Shown here piece by piece: positions 33,490 through 45,027 of a stretch of 64,000 nt of DNA (its first letter is position 1; the number at the start of each line of letters is the position of its first letter). A program made the position numbers and the translations under genes. The notes beneath the pieces are model-generated. The model saw only the letters and a list, made by a program, of their open reading frames with translations, searched no databases and was not told the DNA's origin. The DNA is from Hepsetus odoe. Lineage: Eukaryota > Chordata > Actinopteri > Characiformes > Hepsetidae. The stretch is from the NCBI GenBank assembly GCA_017165825.1, contig CM029384.1, positions 18,971,067 through 19,035,066 of the forward strand, in the 5' to 3' direction.

Positions 33490-35440
33490 AAACAAAATGT
33501 CAAACCTTAGGCATCACTGATCCACCTGATTTACATGTTTTATGGACTTTAGAACAGAACCAGATTGAACCCACATAAGCACAAGGAGAGCTCCACAAAG
33601 AAGGGCCTCAGGCTGCCAAAAATGGAATAGAGCCAATGTGCTGTACCATGTCACTCAGGAGAAAGTTGCTGTTTTCTAATTAGCATTACCAATAGTCTGG
33701 AGTGAAACAATTAATTGTACTCTGAGTTCAACATTTGTCATTTTATTATTAGAATACACCTGGCCAAAAGTAGACAACTACTTACAGCTACTTAGCAAGC
33801 AAACATCACCCTTGTCTTCATCTTTTACAGATGCTAGATGCTATTATGAAAATGGCAATGTATTCATGCAATGTAATTCCAATGTTGAAAAGTGTTTAAT
33901 TATAGCAGGGATTGCAGCATAATTGGAATTTTGATTGCTAAACAACATTGTAATTCAGAAGATAAAGTAATTGGACAAAACATGGTATTTGGAATACTTC
34001 ACCACAAGTTTGCAAAGTTTGAAGAATCATAATAGCTACATAGTAGGAACCTGCTTTGACCTGGATTTTTAAAACTGGCAAGACATTGATTACAAATAAA
34101 AACACATTTGAAAAATATAGTATGTAACATTTGCCTCAAAATACTGGTTGTTGCTGATGGGCAGGATGTTTCAGCCACAATGTTTGGCACTGCAAGCTAC
34201 CTATTTTATTTCTTAAATTTGGTCAGCTAGTTTTTTTTTTTTGCTGTCACCACCAATTGTATTGATTTGTGGTTTGTTCAGCAGTGGAGGAACTGTTAAT
34301 TTTGGTTTTGTCTGCCATTGTTGGTGGATGATGATCTATGATGCTAGGACCAGGCTACAGCTTCCACTTGATTGACAGGCAAGTAGACATATTTCCTTTT
34401 CCTGATGGATAAGATGATGGGGTCGACATCATCAATATATTCACCCATTTTCTGAGTCAGCAGCCACAGAGAGCTGTATTTTACTGACAGCTGCCTGAAT
34501 GTGAGGAGAATTAAAGTGCTTTGACTGAAACTCTATGACACTACATTTTAAAGCAAAGCAGAGGCACTGTAAAAGTTGAGTGAGCATGAGTGTGTGCATG
34601 AACCTTTATAAATCCCAGTTTCAGCATGTCAGGGAACCACTGCAAAGCTGCTTATTGGGAGGCCAAGGAGGGATTGGTTGTCTAGCAACAAGGTGATGAA
34701 GGTGAAAGAGGGAGTGAAGGAAGAGAAACAGAGACACTGATTTTATTACTATCATATTCCAGACTGAAACCATAGAACTATTTATCCACAGCCTCCTTTG
34801 TATGCAGACCCTAAATCTTCATTTGTTTCTGAGAGTTCAGAGTAAAGGCTGTTTGATCACAGAGCTCATTTTGGACTTTTATTTCATCCAGTAAAAACAG
34901 AGGAATCAGCCACTTCACTATCCCTCAACACTCTATTACTCTTACTTATGGCTTTGATCTTTCTATTTTCTTTCAAGTTCATTAAACTATATTTCATTTG
35001 TATCGTACTTTCTACAGCAGCCATTGCTTCAAAGAAGCTTGTCCAGAAATTTGGGCCAAGCTTCCAAATAAACATTGCCAACAGAGACAGCATCAGAGAA
35101 TATTTAAGGAGAGCATGAATAAGAATTAAGATAGGAGATTAAGAGAAGACCCAAGACTCAAAAAGGAGAACCTCATTAAGATCATGAGGAAGAAATGGCG
35201 ACCAAGACTCAACAGGAGACCTTCCCAATAACTATAAGTAAGAAAGACTGAGAGGAACCAAGACTCAAAAAAGGAACCAGCAGACACTCACACACACACA
35301 CACACACACACTGCTTTATGGTTTATATAGAATTTAATTATATAATTGAAAATAACATGTAGTATATAAACACTGATAACATTTCAAAACAAATTGTTCA
35401 CCCAATTTTTTTCCCTTTGGTATTGTAAAAAACAGCACAT
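33490..35440. other. Unassigned intergenic DNA
   Basis: No gene seen. A (CA)n microsatellite lies at 35286-35311. Confidence 0.6.
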
Positions 35441-35444
35441 TCAG

Positions 35445-35690
35445 TAAAAGTGAAAGTGACTATTCTTGTCATTGTGAGGTCACAGCACAGCAGACAGTGA
35501 ACCAACACGAAATTGGACCTCTGCATTTAACCCATGCACACAAACACTGTGCAGCAGGGGGCAGCTATGAAAGCGCCCAGGGAGCAGTGACGGGGACCTC
35601 AAGGGTACCTCAGAGCAACCTACTGGTAAGGGGTTTGAACCCACAATCTTCCGATCCTGTGGCCAACTCCCTAACCACTAGGCATGTATC
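35445..35690 (-). mobile_element. tRNA-derived SINE (HE1-like), minus
   Basis: The minus strand reads cctagtggttagggagttgg, B box gggttcaaacccc, ggttgctctgaggtaccctt, tttcatagctgccccctgct, gggttaaatgcagaggtcca, atttcgtgttggttcac and a cacttt tail. Full length. Confidence 0.8.
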
Positions 35691-35779
35691 ATGTCAATCA
35701 TTCTACAACAGTGTATCACAGACTGCTTTCAGGGGTATATTACATGTACTGGTTTTAAGGCACAACAAAAAAAACGCAC

Positions 35780-36160
35780 TCACTCACTCTCATAATTGCT
35801 TATCCTAATTAGGGCCAATTTGCTGGAGCCTATACCAGACCTAAATGGGTTCAAGGTAGAAACACCACAAATGGGTCATAGGGCAGATATACAGACACTT
35901 AGTGGGCAATATAGCGTCAGCAATCCATCTGACATGTCCATTTTAGACTGTGGGAGGAAACCCACAGTGGGCAATATAGCATCAGCAATCCATCTGACAT
36001 GTCCATTTTAGACTGTGGGAGGAAACCCACCCCCGAAATGGGTAGAACATGCTAACTTTACACAGAAAGGACACAGATAACCCCACCCAGGAATTGAACT
36101 CAGGACCTTCTCACTCTCAGGCAACAGCACATCTCACTGTGCCACCATGCCACTGCAAGA
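35780..36160 (-). mobile_element. tRNA-like retroposon with internal 65-bp duplication, minus
   Basis: The minus strand reads gtggcatggtggcacagtga, gaaggtcctgagttcaattc (B-box-like), then the common fish motif tgtccttt-ctgtgtaaagtta and gtgggtttcctcccacagtc. 35901-35965 and 35966-36030 are tandem copies with one difference. The family is widespread in fish, but I do not know its name with certainty. Confidence 0.6.
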
Positions 36161-36164
36161 GAAC

Positions 36165-37970
36165 CCTAAACCAGTACAGACACATCTCGCACATGTATTA
36201 TATGCAAAATATATTGTGCAGCTTAAGCTATGATAAGTATTGGGTAGGGTGCTGCTAGGTGGTTTCAAAAGTATCCCAGATGGTTTCTTGGGGGTTGTTA
36301 GGTAGTTACCTCTCTTTTTGTTTTATATGATGTTATTGTTGTTAAGTAAGCACTTTGGTCAAACCATGCCATGCCCCTGTCACTACAATCCACCAACAAA
36401 ACAAATGAGGATAAATGAGACATCCCTTAATAATAGTGACAAATGACTTAAGCTTCTAAATGAGAAGACCTCTGATAAAACATCATCAAAACAAAGATCA
36501 GAAGGGAACAACTCCCACAATACACACGCACACACCTACACATCCTAATGCTCTAAGAACATTGCTAACTGCCCCCTACAGGTGGTCTTTGTCTTTTTAC
36601 CCATGTTTTTTTGGCTTCAGTAAGCATTGGCACAGGGGAGGCCGACACACTTTAAAAACAATGTAATTACAGGCTTGCAAGATAAAAATCAATTAGCTTG
36701 GCCCTCTCATGCTTTATTTGATTCCAGTGTGTGTCTAATTAGTGTGGTGGAGAGGTGGTGAGAGGTGGAGGCTTTGTTGCCACTAGCGCTGTAGAGCTGT
36801 AGTTTACCCCCACCCTGCCATGCCCCACAGAAAGGGCACAAAAACACCTCCCAGGAGAGTCTAATAAGCATGCCAAGCCAAGAAGAAAATAAAAATGCAA
36901 AGCAAAAAACGACAGTGAGGATACTGAAGTATGATGATGATCCCTGTTGCTTCTGTGGCTACTGTTTTTTTTTTTTTTGGTACGTGCTAGACTTTCCATT
37001 TTTTATTGATAACAACTTGTCATGCAGTGACATGTAACAACAGAAGTAAGTGTATGAGGATTTAGACATACACCATGTTGTTAAGCTTTCTCTATCAAGC
37101 TTTGTAGGCCTCATAGCTTCAGCATCCTAAAGAAGCTTTACACACCAGTCATATCTTAGCTGACTGACTACCCAAAGGGGGAAGCTATGTCATTTAGATT
37201 TTCTACTTTTCTACTATTGACACTGACCTGAAAATGCTGGCTAATTTGCATGAATAAAAAAAGGCTTTCTTCATTTTCACCTAGAGGATGCTGTTTTCTC
37301 CATGTCGATGATCTGTATATGCACTGCAAGTGTATTTTTCCAGACTCGTTCTACAGGCTTTGATGTCTCCATTGGGGTGGCTGTGTAAAAAGAAGTATCA
37401 AAGAGGGCGGCCTGGCAGAGAGCGAGGGACTCTGTTCTTTGTGCGCCTGATGAGCACTCCAGTCTGTAATTACACACAGCCGCAGCCAAGCCTCAGGGTC
37501 GAAGCCAGCTCACACTGAGTTCAATGGAGAGAAAGAGGGACCAAGCGAGAAAGAGAACTGGGGGCTTTGGTGGTTTGTCTGGGCAATGCTTGTAAATGTG
37601 TGACTTTGAGTATACCACAAGCACATGAATAGCTGACAAAGTTGTAAATACCCCTGGTAAAATTTTGTGTTAGGCTTAGTCTATTTACCAAACCAGAAAA
37701 CCCACAGCTATCATGGTATCTCTGCTCTGTCTAAACCTTCACCAATACCTATACCTAGTAATGCCCCTCCTTGCCCTGCCACTGCCCTGACTGTTTGTTT
37801 TTATAATCTGTGTCTTGTTTTGAAGCCTTACCTCATTGATACACTTTTCTATTATCATTATTCAAACGTGTCTTATTAGGTTCCACACTACATTAGGTTC
37901 TGTACATTATATGTTGCGTCTCTTTTTTGACAACACTGTAAATGCAAGAGAAAAACTAAAACATAATATG
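36165..37970. other. Unassigned intergenic DNA
   Basis: No gene seen. A somewhat GC-rich piece at 37360-37520 might be a conserved noncoding element, but this cannot be judged from one genome. Confidence 0.55.
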
Positions 37971-38190
37971 TGTCACGGGTGAGGTGTAATTTGGGCACGG
38001 TAGAGGGCGCTCTGTTCTGACTGAGCACACCTGAGCTCATGAAGGCACAGGTGTGCTTCATTGGGGCTGCTATTTAAGCCCAGATGAGTCAGAACAGAGC
38101 ACGGCTCATTCGTTAGGCTAAGCCTACACGGTATGGTGGTCTTGGTAACACTATGTAGTAGTCTTTCATTTCCTGTGCATCTAATCATGG
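37971..38190 (+). mobile_element. LTR, subfamily A, 5' portion
   Basis: Starts TGTCACGG and includes tagagggcgc. The three-way junction is complete: arms 38009-38022 and 38087-38100, hairpins 38025-38056 and 38059-38086, with tatttaag in the last loop. Geometry is identical to 26916-27010. The usual LTR 3' end (aataaa ... CCACCGTTACA) is missing, and repeat-coding sequence follows. Confidence 0.75.
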
Positions 38191-38199
38191 AATTACAGT

Positions 38200-38457
38200 A
38201 AAGAATTCCTCCTGCGCAGCTAATTGCGAAAATACGGTAAACAAGGCGCCCTGTGCTGCTCAACGTGAAAATACAGCGGTGAAAACGGCAGCGCGAATAA
38301 TAGCGAAACATTGGAAGTAAATGCTCCCTGCACCCTTCAACATGAGAGGACGGCAAAGAAGGCCGCCCGCAACAGGAAAAGCGGGACAGCGGCAAAGAAG
38401 GCCGTTCCTGACACAGAGAGCAGGAAGACGGCGGAGACCGCTTCCTGCATCGTGTAA
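38200..38457 (+). pseudogene. LTR-element repeat-coding remnant
   Basis: Reads in shifting frames as N-K-A-P-C-A-A-Q-R-E-N-T-A-V-K-T-A and N-A-P-C-T-L-Q-H-E-R-T-A-K-K-A-A. Both resemble N-A-P-C-P-V-Q-L-D-C-T-A-F-T-A and Q-R-E-G-T-A in the element at 27.3-28.2 kb. The frame used downstream by the IQ tract is closed by TAA at 38455. I infer that it is the interior of the LTR element starting at 37971. Confidence 0.5.
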
Positions 38458-40070
38458 CTGGGGAGGTCGACCAAGAAGGCCCTTCGCAGCAAGGAAAGCA
38501 GCATCAAGGAGTCGACCCCCAAACGCAGCACCACTAACCCATCTGCCGGGCAGAAAGCAGAGAACGAGGAGGACCAAGTTAGTGGGAAGTTTAGAATGAA
38601 AGTTCGGGTGCAGATGCGGATTGAACATGAGGCTGCAATAACCATTCAGGTGCAGGTAAGGAAGCACTTAAGCAGAAAATACTACCTGAAGCTACTGTGG
38701 GCAGCCAGGACTGTTCAGCGATATTACCGAGCTAATAAGATGATGAAGCAAGAAATGAAGTCTTTGAAGGAGAAAAAGATGGCTGCTGTTGTTCTGCAAG
38801 CTGCATTCCGAGGGATGAAGACCAGACAGACTCTGAAACAGAAGCACCAGGATGCCATTGTGATACAATGGTACAGTGATACAGTGATACTGGGCTCACT
38901 GTGCTCGGACAAGGTATGTATGCATCAAATATGCTGCTGCTGCCATCCAGCTTAGGTGTTGTTCCACACTTGATGCCAGAAAGCAGAGGGAGGAATTCTT
39001 GAAAATGCGCTCTGCTGCAATGTTCCTGCAAGCCTGCTTCAGAGGTCAGAGGGTCAGAAGGGAGATTATCCTGCAACATCAGGCAGCTTCCCTGATTCAG
39101 GCTGCGTTCAGAAGACACAGGGAGGTAGTAAAGTACCAGGCCATAAGGGTGTCAGCCATCATCATCCAAAGACATTATAGGTCCTACATTAAGGGTAAAT
39201 TTGAACATGAGAAATTCCAGATGTTAAAAAGGTCTGCGATACGCATCCAGGCAGCTTTTAGGGGTTATTCCGTTCGAAAGAATGTTGCTGCAATGCACAA
39301 AGCTGCCACCATTATTCAGGCTGCAGTAAGAATGCACAAGCAAAGATCTGTTTTCAAGAAGCAGCGCTGGGCAGCAAGTCTTCTTCAGAGGAGGTTCAGA
39401 AGGTGGAAGCTTGGACATCAGAAGAAGAAGTGGCTGACAATGCTCCACCAGCAGCTGACAGATAAAGAAGCCTCTATGCAACAGGTGAATGCCTCGGTCA
39501 CGAACGAAGGGTTGAAACACAAGAAAAGGATCACCTATCTGCTTTCTCAGCTGGAGAGGACCAAAGGACTCTTGTCCAGTTACCAAAGGGAGATCGGAGC
39601 CATGGAAACAGAAAGAAAAGCTCTGGCTCAAGACAAAGGTGAGCTTTACGGAAAGAGCAGTAAATTCAGAAAACAGAGAGAGGTCTCCAGAATAAAGCTG
39701 CAAGCTGTGATGGTTGTCCAAAGAGAGAGGCTGGAGAGAACGGATGTACAGAGGGACCAAACTGCATGCCAGGCAACGAGGAGAGTAGCGACTCCAACCA
39801 TTCAGGAGAAGCTGGAAGCTAAAGTAGCCACTATGGAAGAACAGCTGAATCAGACCAGGGCAGAGCTGAAACAGGTGCAAGACCACAACGTCGCTCTGCA
39901 GGCTGAACTGAGAAAAGCCCGAAGTGAGGCCAGTAAACTCACCGAGCTGGAGATTAATTATATAACTGACTATTTTACAAACAGAAAATTGTCTTGTGTT
40001 ATAGTTTGTGTTAAAGTTGAAAAAGTTGAAAAGTTGAAAAAGTTGACCCTCTCCTTTTCACCCCAGCATT
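38458..40070 (+). pseudogene. ASPM-like IQ-repeat tract joined to a coiled coil (frameshifted)
   Basis: After a Lys/Ser-rich lead the plus strand encodes about ten IQ motifs (calmodulin-binding). Examples are A-A-I-T-I-Q (about 38632), A-A-V-V-L-Q-A-A-F-R-G (38786), R-S-A-A-M-F-L-Q-A-C-F-R-G, A-S-L-I-Q-A-A-F-R, S-A-I-I-I-Q-R-H-Y-R-S-Y and R-S-A-I-R-I-Q-A-A-F-R-G-Y. Spacing and wording resemble the IQ arrays of ASPM, a spindle-pole protein. From about 39460 to 39960 there is a charged, heptad-like coiled coil, which ASPM does not have at this place. A frameshift near 38930 breaks the array: the codon run Y-A-A-A-A-I-Q resumes in another frame. No exon boundaries are convincing. Most likely a fragment or chimeric copy rather than a working gene; another IQ-plus-coil protein is possible. 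Confidence 0.55.
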
Positions 40071-40239
40071 ACTAGCTATACAACAGTTCTCTGGACCATG
40101 CAGGTTTTTGATTATGATTCAACGCAGTGACATTTGCAAAAGCAAATGATGACATCCTTTGTTATTACAACATAAGCCAGTCCTTCTCTAATGAGGAATG
40201 CTTTTTATTCTCAGGTTCAGAGTGGCACAAGGTAGCCCA

Positions 40240-40760
40240 CCTTCCCCTTTCTCTATTACTCTACTTACCTCACCTGGGACTCACTCAGTATTTAAGTCCA
40301 GGCTAAAGACTTACTTGTTTAGTTAGGCTTTTAGTAATTAATTTTTGTTAGTTAAAAGGTACAGATCCAGGGGTTCATGGATAGAGAGAATTAGAGAGAA
40401 ATAAACCGGGATGTTGGTGCTGCCGGCCCACCACTCTCATGCTCATAAATTCACGCTCAAAAAACTCAAGCCAAGGCCCAGACAGGCCGGGGGATTTCAT
40501 TATCCATTGTTTGTCCAGAGATCCAAAACAAAATCAAAACTAAAACTCAGGGATAAACCTGGCCCAGACAGATCGGTGAACTCAGGTTTATTGAGGGTGT
40601 TGTGGGGGGATGCCAGTGTCACAGGGTGCTCTCGTATTTGTAAAACCCCTGGATCTGTCCTTTTTGGTCAGGATCAGTCATTTTTAGTCAGGCTGTAATA
40701 GCAAGTTTGCTGGAGTCACATTTTTTAAACTCACGGTCTGTACAATGAGTTCAAAACAGA
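40240..40760 (+). mobile_element. LINE 3' end (CR1/L2-group, type 1)
   Basis: tttaagtccaggctaaagac-ttacttg encodes the typical last ORF2 residues F-K-S-R-L-K-T-Y-L. It is followed by ggtacagatccaggggttca and ggatgttggtgctgccggcc, a 3' UTR seen in many fish LINEs. Confidence 0.65.
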
Positions 40761-40764
40761 TCTA

Positions 40765-40836
40765 ATTCCTTTCTCTCTGGAAGGAGAGAAAGGAATGCTG
40801 GAGATGGGCGGATGTCCACCACGCAGGTGGTGGACA
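40765..40836. repeat. Two adjacent perfect hairpins
   Basis: 40765-40796: 13-bp arms attcctttctctc / gagagaaaggaat with a 6-base loop. 40813-40836: 10-bp arms tgtccaccac / gtggtggaca with a 4-base loop. Both are perfect and separated by 16 bases, at the junction between two LINE 3' ends. Confidence 0.88.
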
Positions 40837-40849
40837 GTTTAGGTATTTC

Positions 40850-41290
40850 CGGGAAGTACTCTTCTCAGTTCTGGCCCCTCAGTGGTGGAACGAACTCCCC
40901 CTGATGGTCAGAACTGCAGAGTCCCTCGCTGTCTTCAAACGTAGATTAAAGACCCACCTGTTCACGGTATTTCTGAGGGACTAATCCCTCCCAAACCATC
41001 CACCCTCCTACCCTTACTCTTTCTTCCTAAAAACCTCTACTCTCTTTCCTACTCTCCCACCCCTGTTCCTCCTCTCAAAAAAAAAAAAAAAAATGATGAT
41101 CATGTTTTATGATGTATATGATGTTTTATGGTGTATACTTGTTACAAGGCTCTTAGTCTGTTACTTAGGTGGTACTAGCTAATCAGCAGTTACTGATCTG
41201 TGCTGGTTACCAAGATGAACTATTGTGGAAATAAAGCACTCTGGATAAGAGCGCCTGCTAAATGCCGTAAATGTAAATGTAAATGTAAGC
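40850..41290 (+). mobile_element. L2-type LINE 3' end
   Basis: End of ORF2: L-A-P-Q-W-W-N-E-L-P-L-M-V-R-T-A-E-S, then F-K-R-R-L-K-T-H-L-F-T. It is followed by a 3' UTR that finishes in ctctggataagagcgcctgc-taaatgcc and (gtaaat)n. This is the tail copied by the V-SINEs in the window. Confidence 0.75.
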
Positions 41291-41296
41291 AAGTAT

Positions 41297-41988
41297 ATCA
41301 ATCTCCATGAAGGTCTCCTGAATTCCATACCAGCTACTCCAACAAGTCGGCAAAACTACTATCAACATATTTCTCTCCCGACCTAAACTTCAGATCAGCT
41401 ACATCAGATGGGCTCTTTTGCAGGAGCTGCTGCCACGAAGATAAAAGCTTCCCCCACTCAAACAGAGCTACCACTATTACCTCATGAACCTCCAATTATA
41501 TCCACCAATACTTTTTTACTGTAACTCATGCTTACTGGAAGTCATCACTATACAGGGCTTTTCTCTCTCTTTCTTTCCTTTTTTTTTCCGGTGTCGACCA
41601 AAGGATGGGTTCCCCTTTTGGATCTTGGTTTCTCCCAAGGTTTTTTCTCATGTTTGGGGAGTTTTTCCTTGCCTCTGTCACCCTCTGCTTACCCAATTGG
41701 GGGCTCAGACCCGAATTCTGTAAAGCTGCTTTCTGACAATAACAGTTATAAAAAGTGCTATATAAATAAAGTTGACTTTACTTCACTCACATTTCATTCA
41801 TCTGCAAGCAACCACTGTCTTATCCAATTTACCGAACATAAGGGGCAGTGGTGGCTTAGCGGTTAAGGACTCGGCCTTGGGATAGGAAGGTTGTGGGTCC
41901 CAGACCAGTACATTTCCCTGAGGTACCCTTGAGCAAGATACCATCCCCTTCACTATACCCTGCTTTTGTTAGCTGCTGCATGGTGTGT
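41297..41988 (+). mobile_element. LINE 3' UTR plus SINE, duplication copy 1
   Basis: 41297-41790 is a LINE 3' UTR: gttcccc-ttttggatcttgg, ggagtttttccttgcctctg, ctgtaaagctgctttctgac, gctatataaataaagttgac. An HE1-like SINE begins at 41842 (ggggcagtggtggcttagcg) and continues to about 42076. The whole is repeated with an internal deletion at 42255-42776. Confidence 0.75.
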
Positions 41989-42254
41989 ATTGGTTAAATA
42001 CAGAGGTTGCATTTTGGTGTGTTTCACTGTGTGCTGTGCTGTATTTCAAAATGCCAATTTGTCACTTTTGTTTCACAAACAAACAGTCAAACAAACAGTG
42101 AATATACACATATTTGATTTTTTTTACATTATGTAATGTTTCTGATGGCAAAATAGTAGTAAATCTGAAAAGAAAGATAATTTCTCTGAGCACTAATTTG
42201 CCTACTAACACCATGCATTATTTCTGTTACATTAATAAAAAGCCAAGCACATCC

Positions 42255-42776
42255 ATCAATCTCCATGAAGGTCTCCTGAATTCCATACCAGCTACTCCAA
42301 CAAGTCGGCAAAACTACTATCAACATATTTCTCTCCCGACCTAAACTTCAGATCAGCTACATCAGATGGGCTCTTTTGCAGGAGCTGCTGCCACGAAGTA
42401 CTATATAAAAAAAAAGTTTCTCCCAAGGTTTTTTCCTCATGTTTGGGGAGTTTTTCCTTGCCTCTGTCACCCTCTGCTTACCCAATTGGGGCTCAGACCC
42501 GAATTCTGTAAAGCTGCTTTCTGACAATAACAGTTATAAAAGGTGCTATATAAATAAAATTGACTTTACTTCACTCACATTTCATTCATCCGCAAGCAAC
42601 CACTGTCTTATCCAATTTACCGAACATAAGGGGCAGTGGTGGCTTAGCGGTTAAGGACTTGGCCTTGGGATTGGAAGGTTGTGGGTCCCAGACCAGTACA
42701 TTTCCCTGAGGTACCCTTGAGCAAGCTACCATCCCCTTCACTATACCCTGCTTTTGTTAGCTGCTGCATGGCGTGT
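42255..42776 (+). repeat. LINE tail plus SINE, duplication copy 2
   Basis: 42255-42398 matches 41297-41440, and 42416-42776 matches 41628-41988, with few substitutions. The 187 bp in between (41441-41627) are replaced by 17 bp. The SINE at 42630 sits at the same site as that at 41842, so it was copied, not inserted twice. Confidence 0.88.
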
Positions 42777-43159
42777 TCAAATCACTAAGTTGACATTCAT
42801 CTAAAAACATTGGTTGCTCATGTGTAAATGGTGCTATGGTAAGTGTTTACAGAATATATTCAATATGAAATAATAATATACAATTTTTGTGAATTTAGGA
42901 ACACCTACTGTAGCTTTGATCTTTTCTTAAGAAATGCTTTCATTAGGGATATATTAATACAGTATTTGTAGCCCAATAACAAATAGAAATATTAAAAATT
43001 ATGATACACTACAAATTTAGAAATTGGCATTATATAATATATATGCTCTCATATCTAATATATAAAATATAACTTGCATATAACATTTATTTATTCTATA
43101 AAATGAAAGCATTTATGCCATTAATGCAATATTAAATGTATTATAAAAATATTTTTAAG

Positions 43160-43420
43160 TGGTACAGCAGTGGCCTAGTGGTTAGGGACTAGGCCCCATA
43201 AATGGAAGATCATGGGTTTTATTCCCAGACCAGTATGTTGCCCTGAGGTACCCTTGGCCAAGGTATTGTCCCTATCATTGCTCCCTGGGTGCAGAACATG
43301 GCTGCCCCCCTCTGCACTGTCTACATGGGATAATTGCAGAGAATGCATTTCCTTGTAGTTTACTATGTGCTGTATTGTGTATTCACAATGACAAATAGTT
43401 GATTTCACTTTCAAATATAG
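43160..43420 (+). mobile_element. tRNA-derived SINE (HE1-like)
   Basis: acagcagtggcctagtggtt head, ggttttattcccag for the B box, gttgccctgaggtacccttg, gggataattgcagagaatgc, and a cactttc tail. Full length but diverged. Confidence 0.72.
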
Positions 43421-43424
43421 GTTT

Positions 43425-44058
43425 ATTTTGGTGAAACCCTTTTGTTTAATATAATATAATTTATTCAGCCAATATCAGCAAGGTTGATTTGAGTCTTCGT
43501 GCAAACTTTATTTCTCCATAAGAAAAAACTTTTAAAAGTAAATTTTAGGTAATTAGTTCAGTGTTGCTGATTACTTATTACCAGTTTAAAATTATTAATT
43601 TTTAAACATTATTGTAATATTAATATCACATATATGGGCCATGAAAAGGTTGGTCAAATTGAATGATGATAATTAAACTTAGCATTTGTTTTTTAATGTG
43701 AAAATCAGTTGTTAAACCAAAACCATATTGTGTGCTTAATGCATCTTAACATATATCCAAAAATCTAAACTTATTGAGGAATAAGTAATATGTACAATTA
43801 TGGCTTTTTTTATTGCAACACTTTCAATTGAATGGTTCCCACAATCTAGTCTTAGTACTTGGTACTTTTGGGACTTTTGTCAGTTGGTATTCAGTTTAAC
43901 CACATTGACAATATCCAGTTACAGGGAATTACAAAAAGTCCCAGCCACCAGGTCTATGTGCTTAACCTATATTCAGCTTCAATACACAGCTTCATGTTCA
44001 TTGAGGTTTCACTTTTGACATGAAGAAGGCACAGCCTTTCCTGATTATTTATTTTCAC
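43425..44058. other. Unassigned intergenic DNA
   Basis: AT-rich. Nothing recognised. Confidence 0.6.
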
Positions 44059-44070
44059 TAGTTGGCAAGT

Positions 44071-44320
44071 GGGGGCAGCGGTGGCCTAGTGGTTAGGGTG
44101 TTGGCAGCGTGATCGGCGGATCGGGGGTTCGAACCCCTTCCCGATGGGTTGCCCTGAGGTACCCTTGAGCAAGGTGCCGTCCCCGTCCTGCTCCTCCCTG
44201 CGATAGGCTGGCGACCTGTCCAGGGTGCGTCCCCTGTCCTCGCCCTGTGTGCGCTGGCTTGGACACCAGCACTCCCCCGCGACCCCGTTTGGGACAAGCG
44301 GCAGATAATGGATGGATGGA
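44071..44320 (+). mobile_element. SINE with Rex3-type tail, young copy
   Basis: 250 bp, flanked by a perfect 12-bp duplication tagttggcaagt (44059-44070 and 44321-44332). tRNA head, B box gggggttcgaacccc, tail ending (atgg)n. The best-preserved copy and a good family reference. Confidence 0.92.
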
Positions 44321-44535
44321 TAGTTGGCAAGTCTACAGGTCATCATATACTGTAGTTAAAGCAAAAAGTCAGTAATTTTGTTGCCTAACTGAGCTGTATT
44401 TTTGTTGATCTCAAACTAAAATTGCTACAGATTTCTTGCTTGTAGTGTTCATCTGTGGAACACATTTTAAATCATATTTTGTTCATTGAGAAATCTCTTA
44501 TAAATTATGCCTATTTGCTATACAGAATCATAGCA

Positions 44536-44673
44536 CTCCCTGCTATGGGCTGGCGACCTGTCCAGGGTGTGTCTCCCGTCCATCGTCCTGTGTGAGCTGG
44601 GATGGACTCCAGCACTCCCCCGCGACCCAGCTTGGGACAAGCGGCGGAAAATGACTGACTGACTGACTGACTG
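44536..44673 (+). mobile_element. Tail-only retroposon copy
   Basis: Contains only the SINE/Rex3 tail, from ctccctgctatgggctggcg to gggacaagcggcggaaaatg plus (actg)n. Perfect 12-bp duplication agaatcatagca at 44524-44535 and 44674-44685 proves independent insertion. Confidence 0.9.
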
Positions 44674-45027
44674 AGAATCATAGCAATTTGTCCTTGGATA
44701 AGCATAAAAATGTAAATTAGAAAAAAAAAGTGTTATGTGCACCTGTACTGGGGAAAAGGAAAGACACCTGAGCAGGATCGCCGGGCTGCCTAGTCTGCTT
44801 CCAACTGATAGAAAACACAGTTCAGACAGACCAGGAGTATGAACAAAAACATAAAACTTTATTAAGGAAGAAATCCAACACAAAGCACTAACTCACACAA
44901 AGGGGAACAAACACGTAGACATCAGACTAACGAGGGACATTTAAGCACATACGGAACCTGAACGAGGAAAACTGGGGTCTATCTGAATATACGGGACACT
45001 GAAATTTAACTAAGTATGTTAGCGCGG

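Noticed and set aside
37277..37520. Possible upstream gene exon (for example of a syntenic septin gene)
   Set aside because: Open frames are short, carry no septin or other motif, and lack paired splice sites.
38905..38950. Small intron explaining the frame change in the IQ tract (donor caag|gtatgt)
   Set aside because: The donor looks good, but the only acceptor that restores frame is about 30 bp away, too short for a vertebrate intron. A frameshift is simpler.
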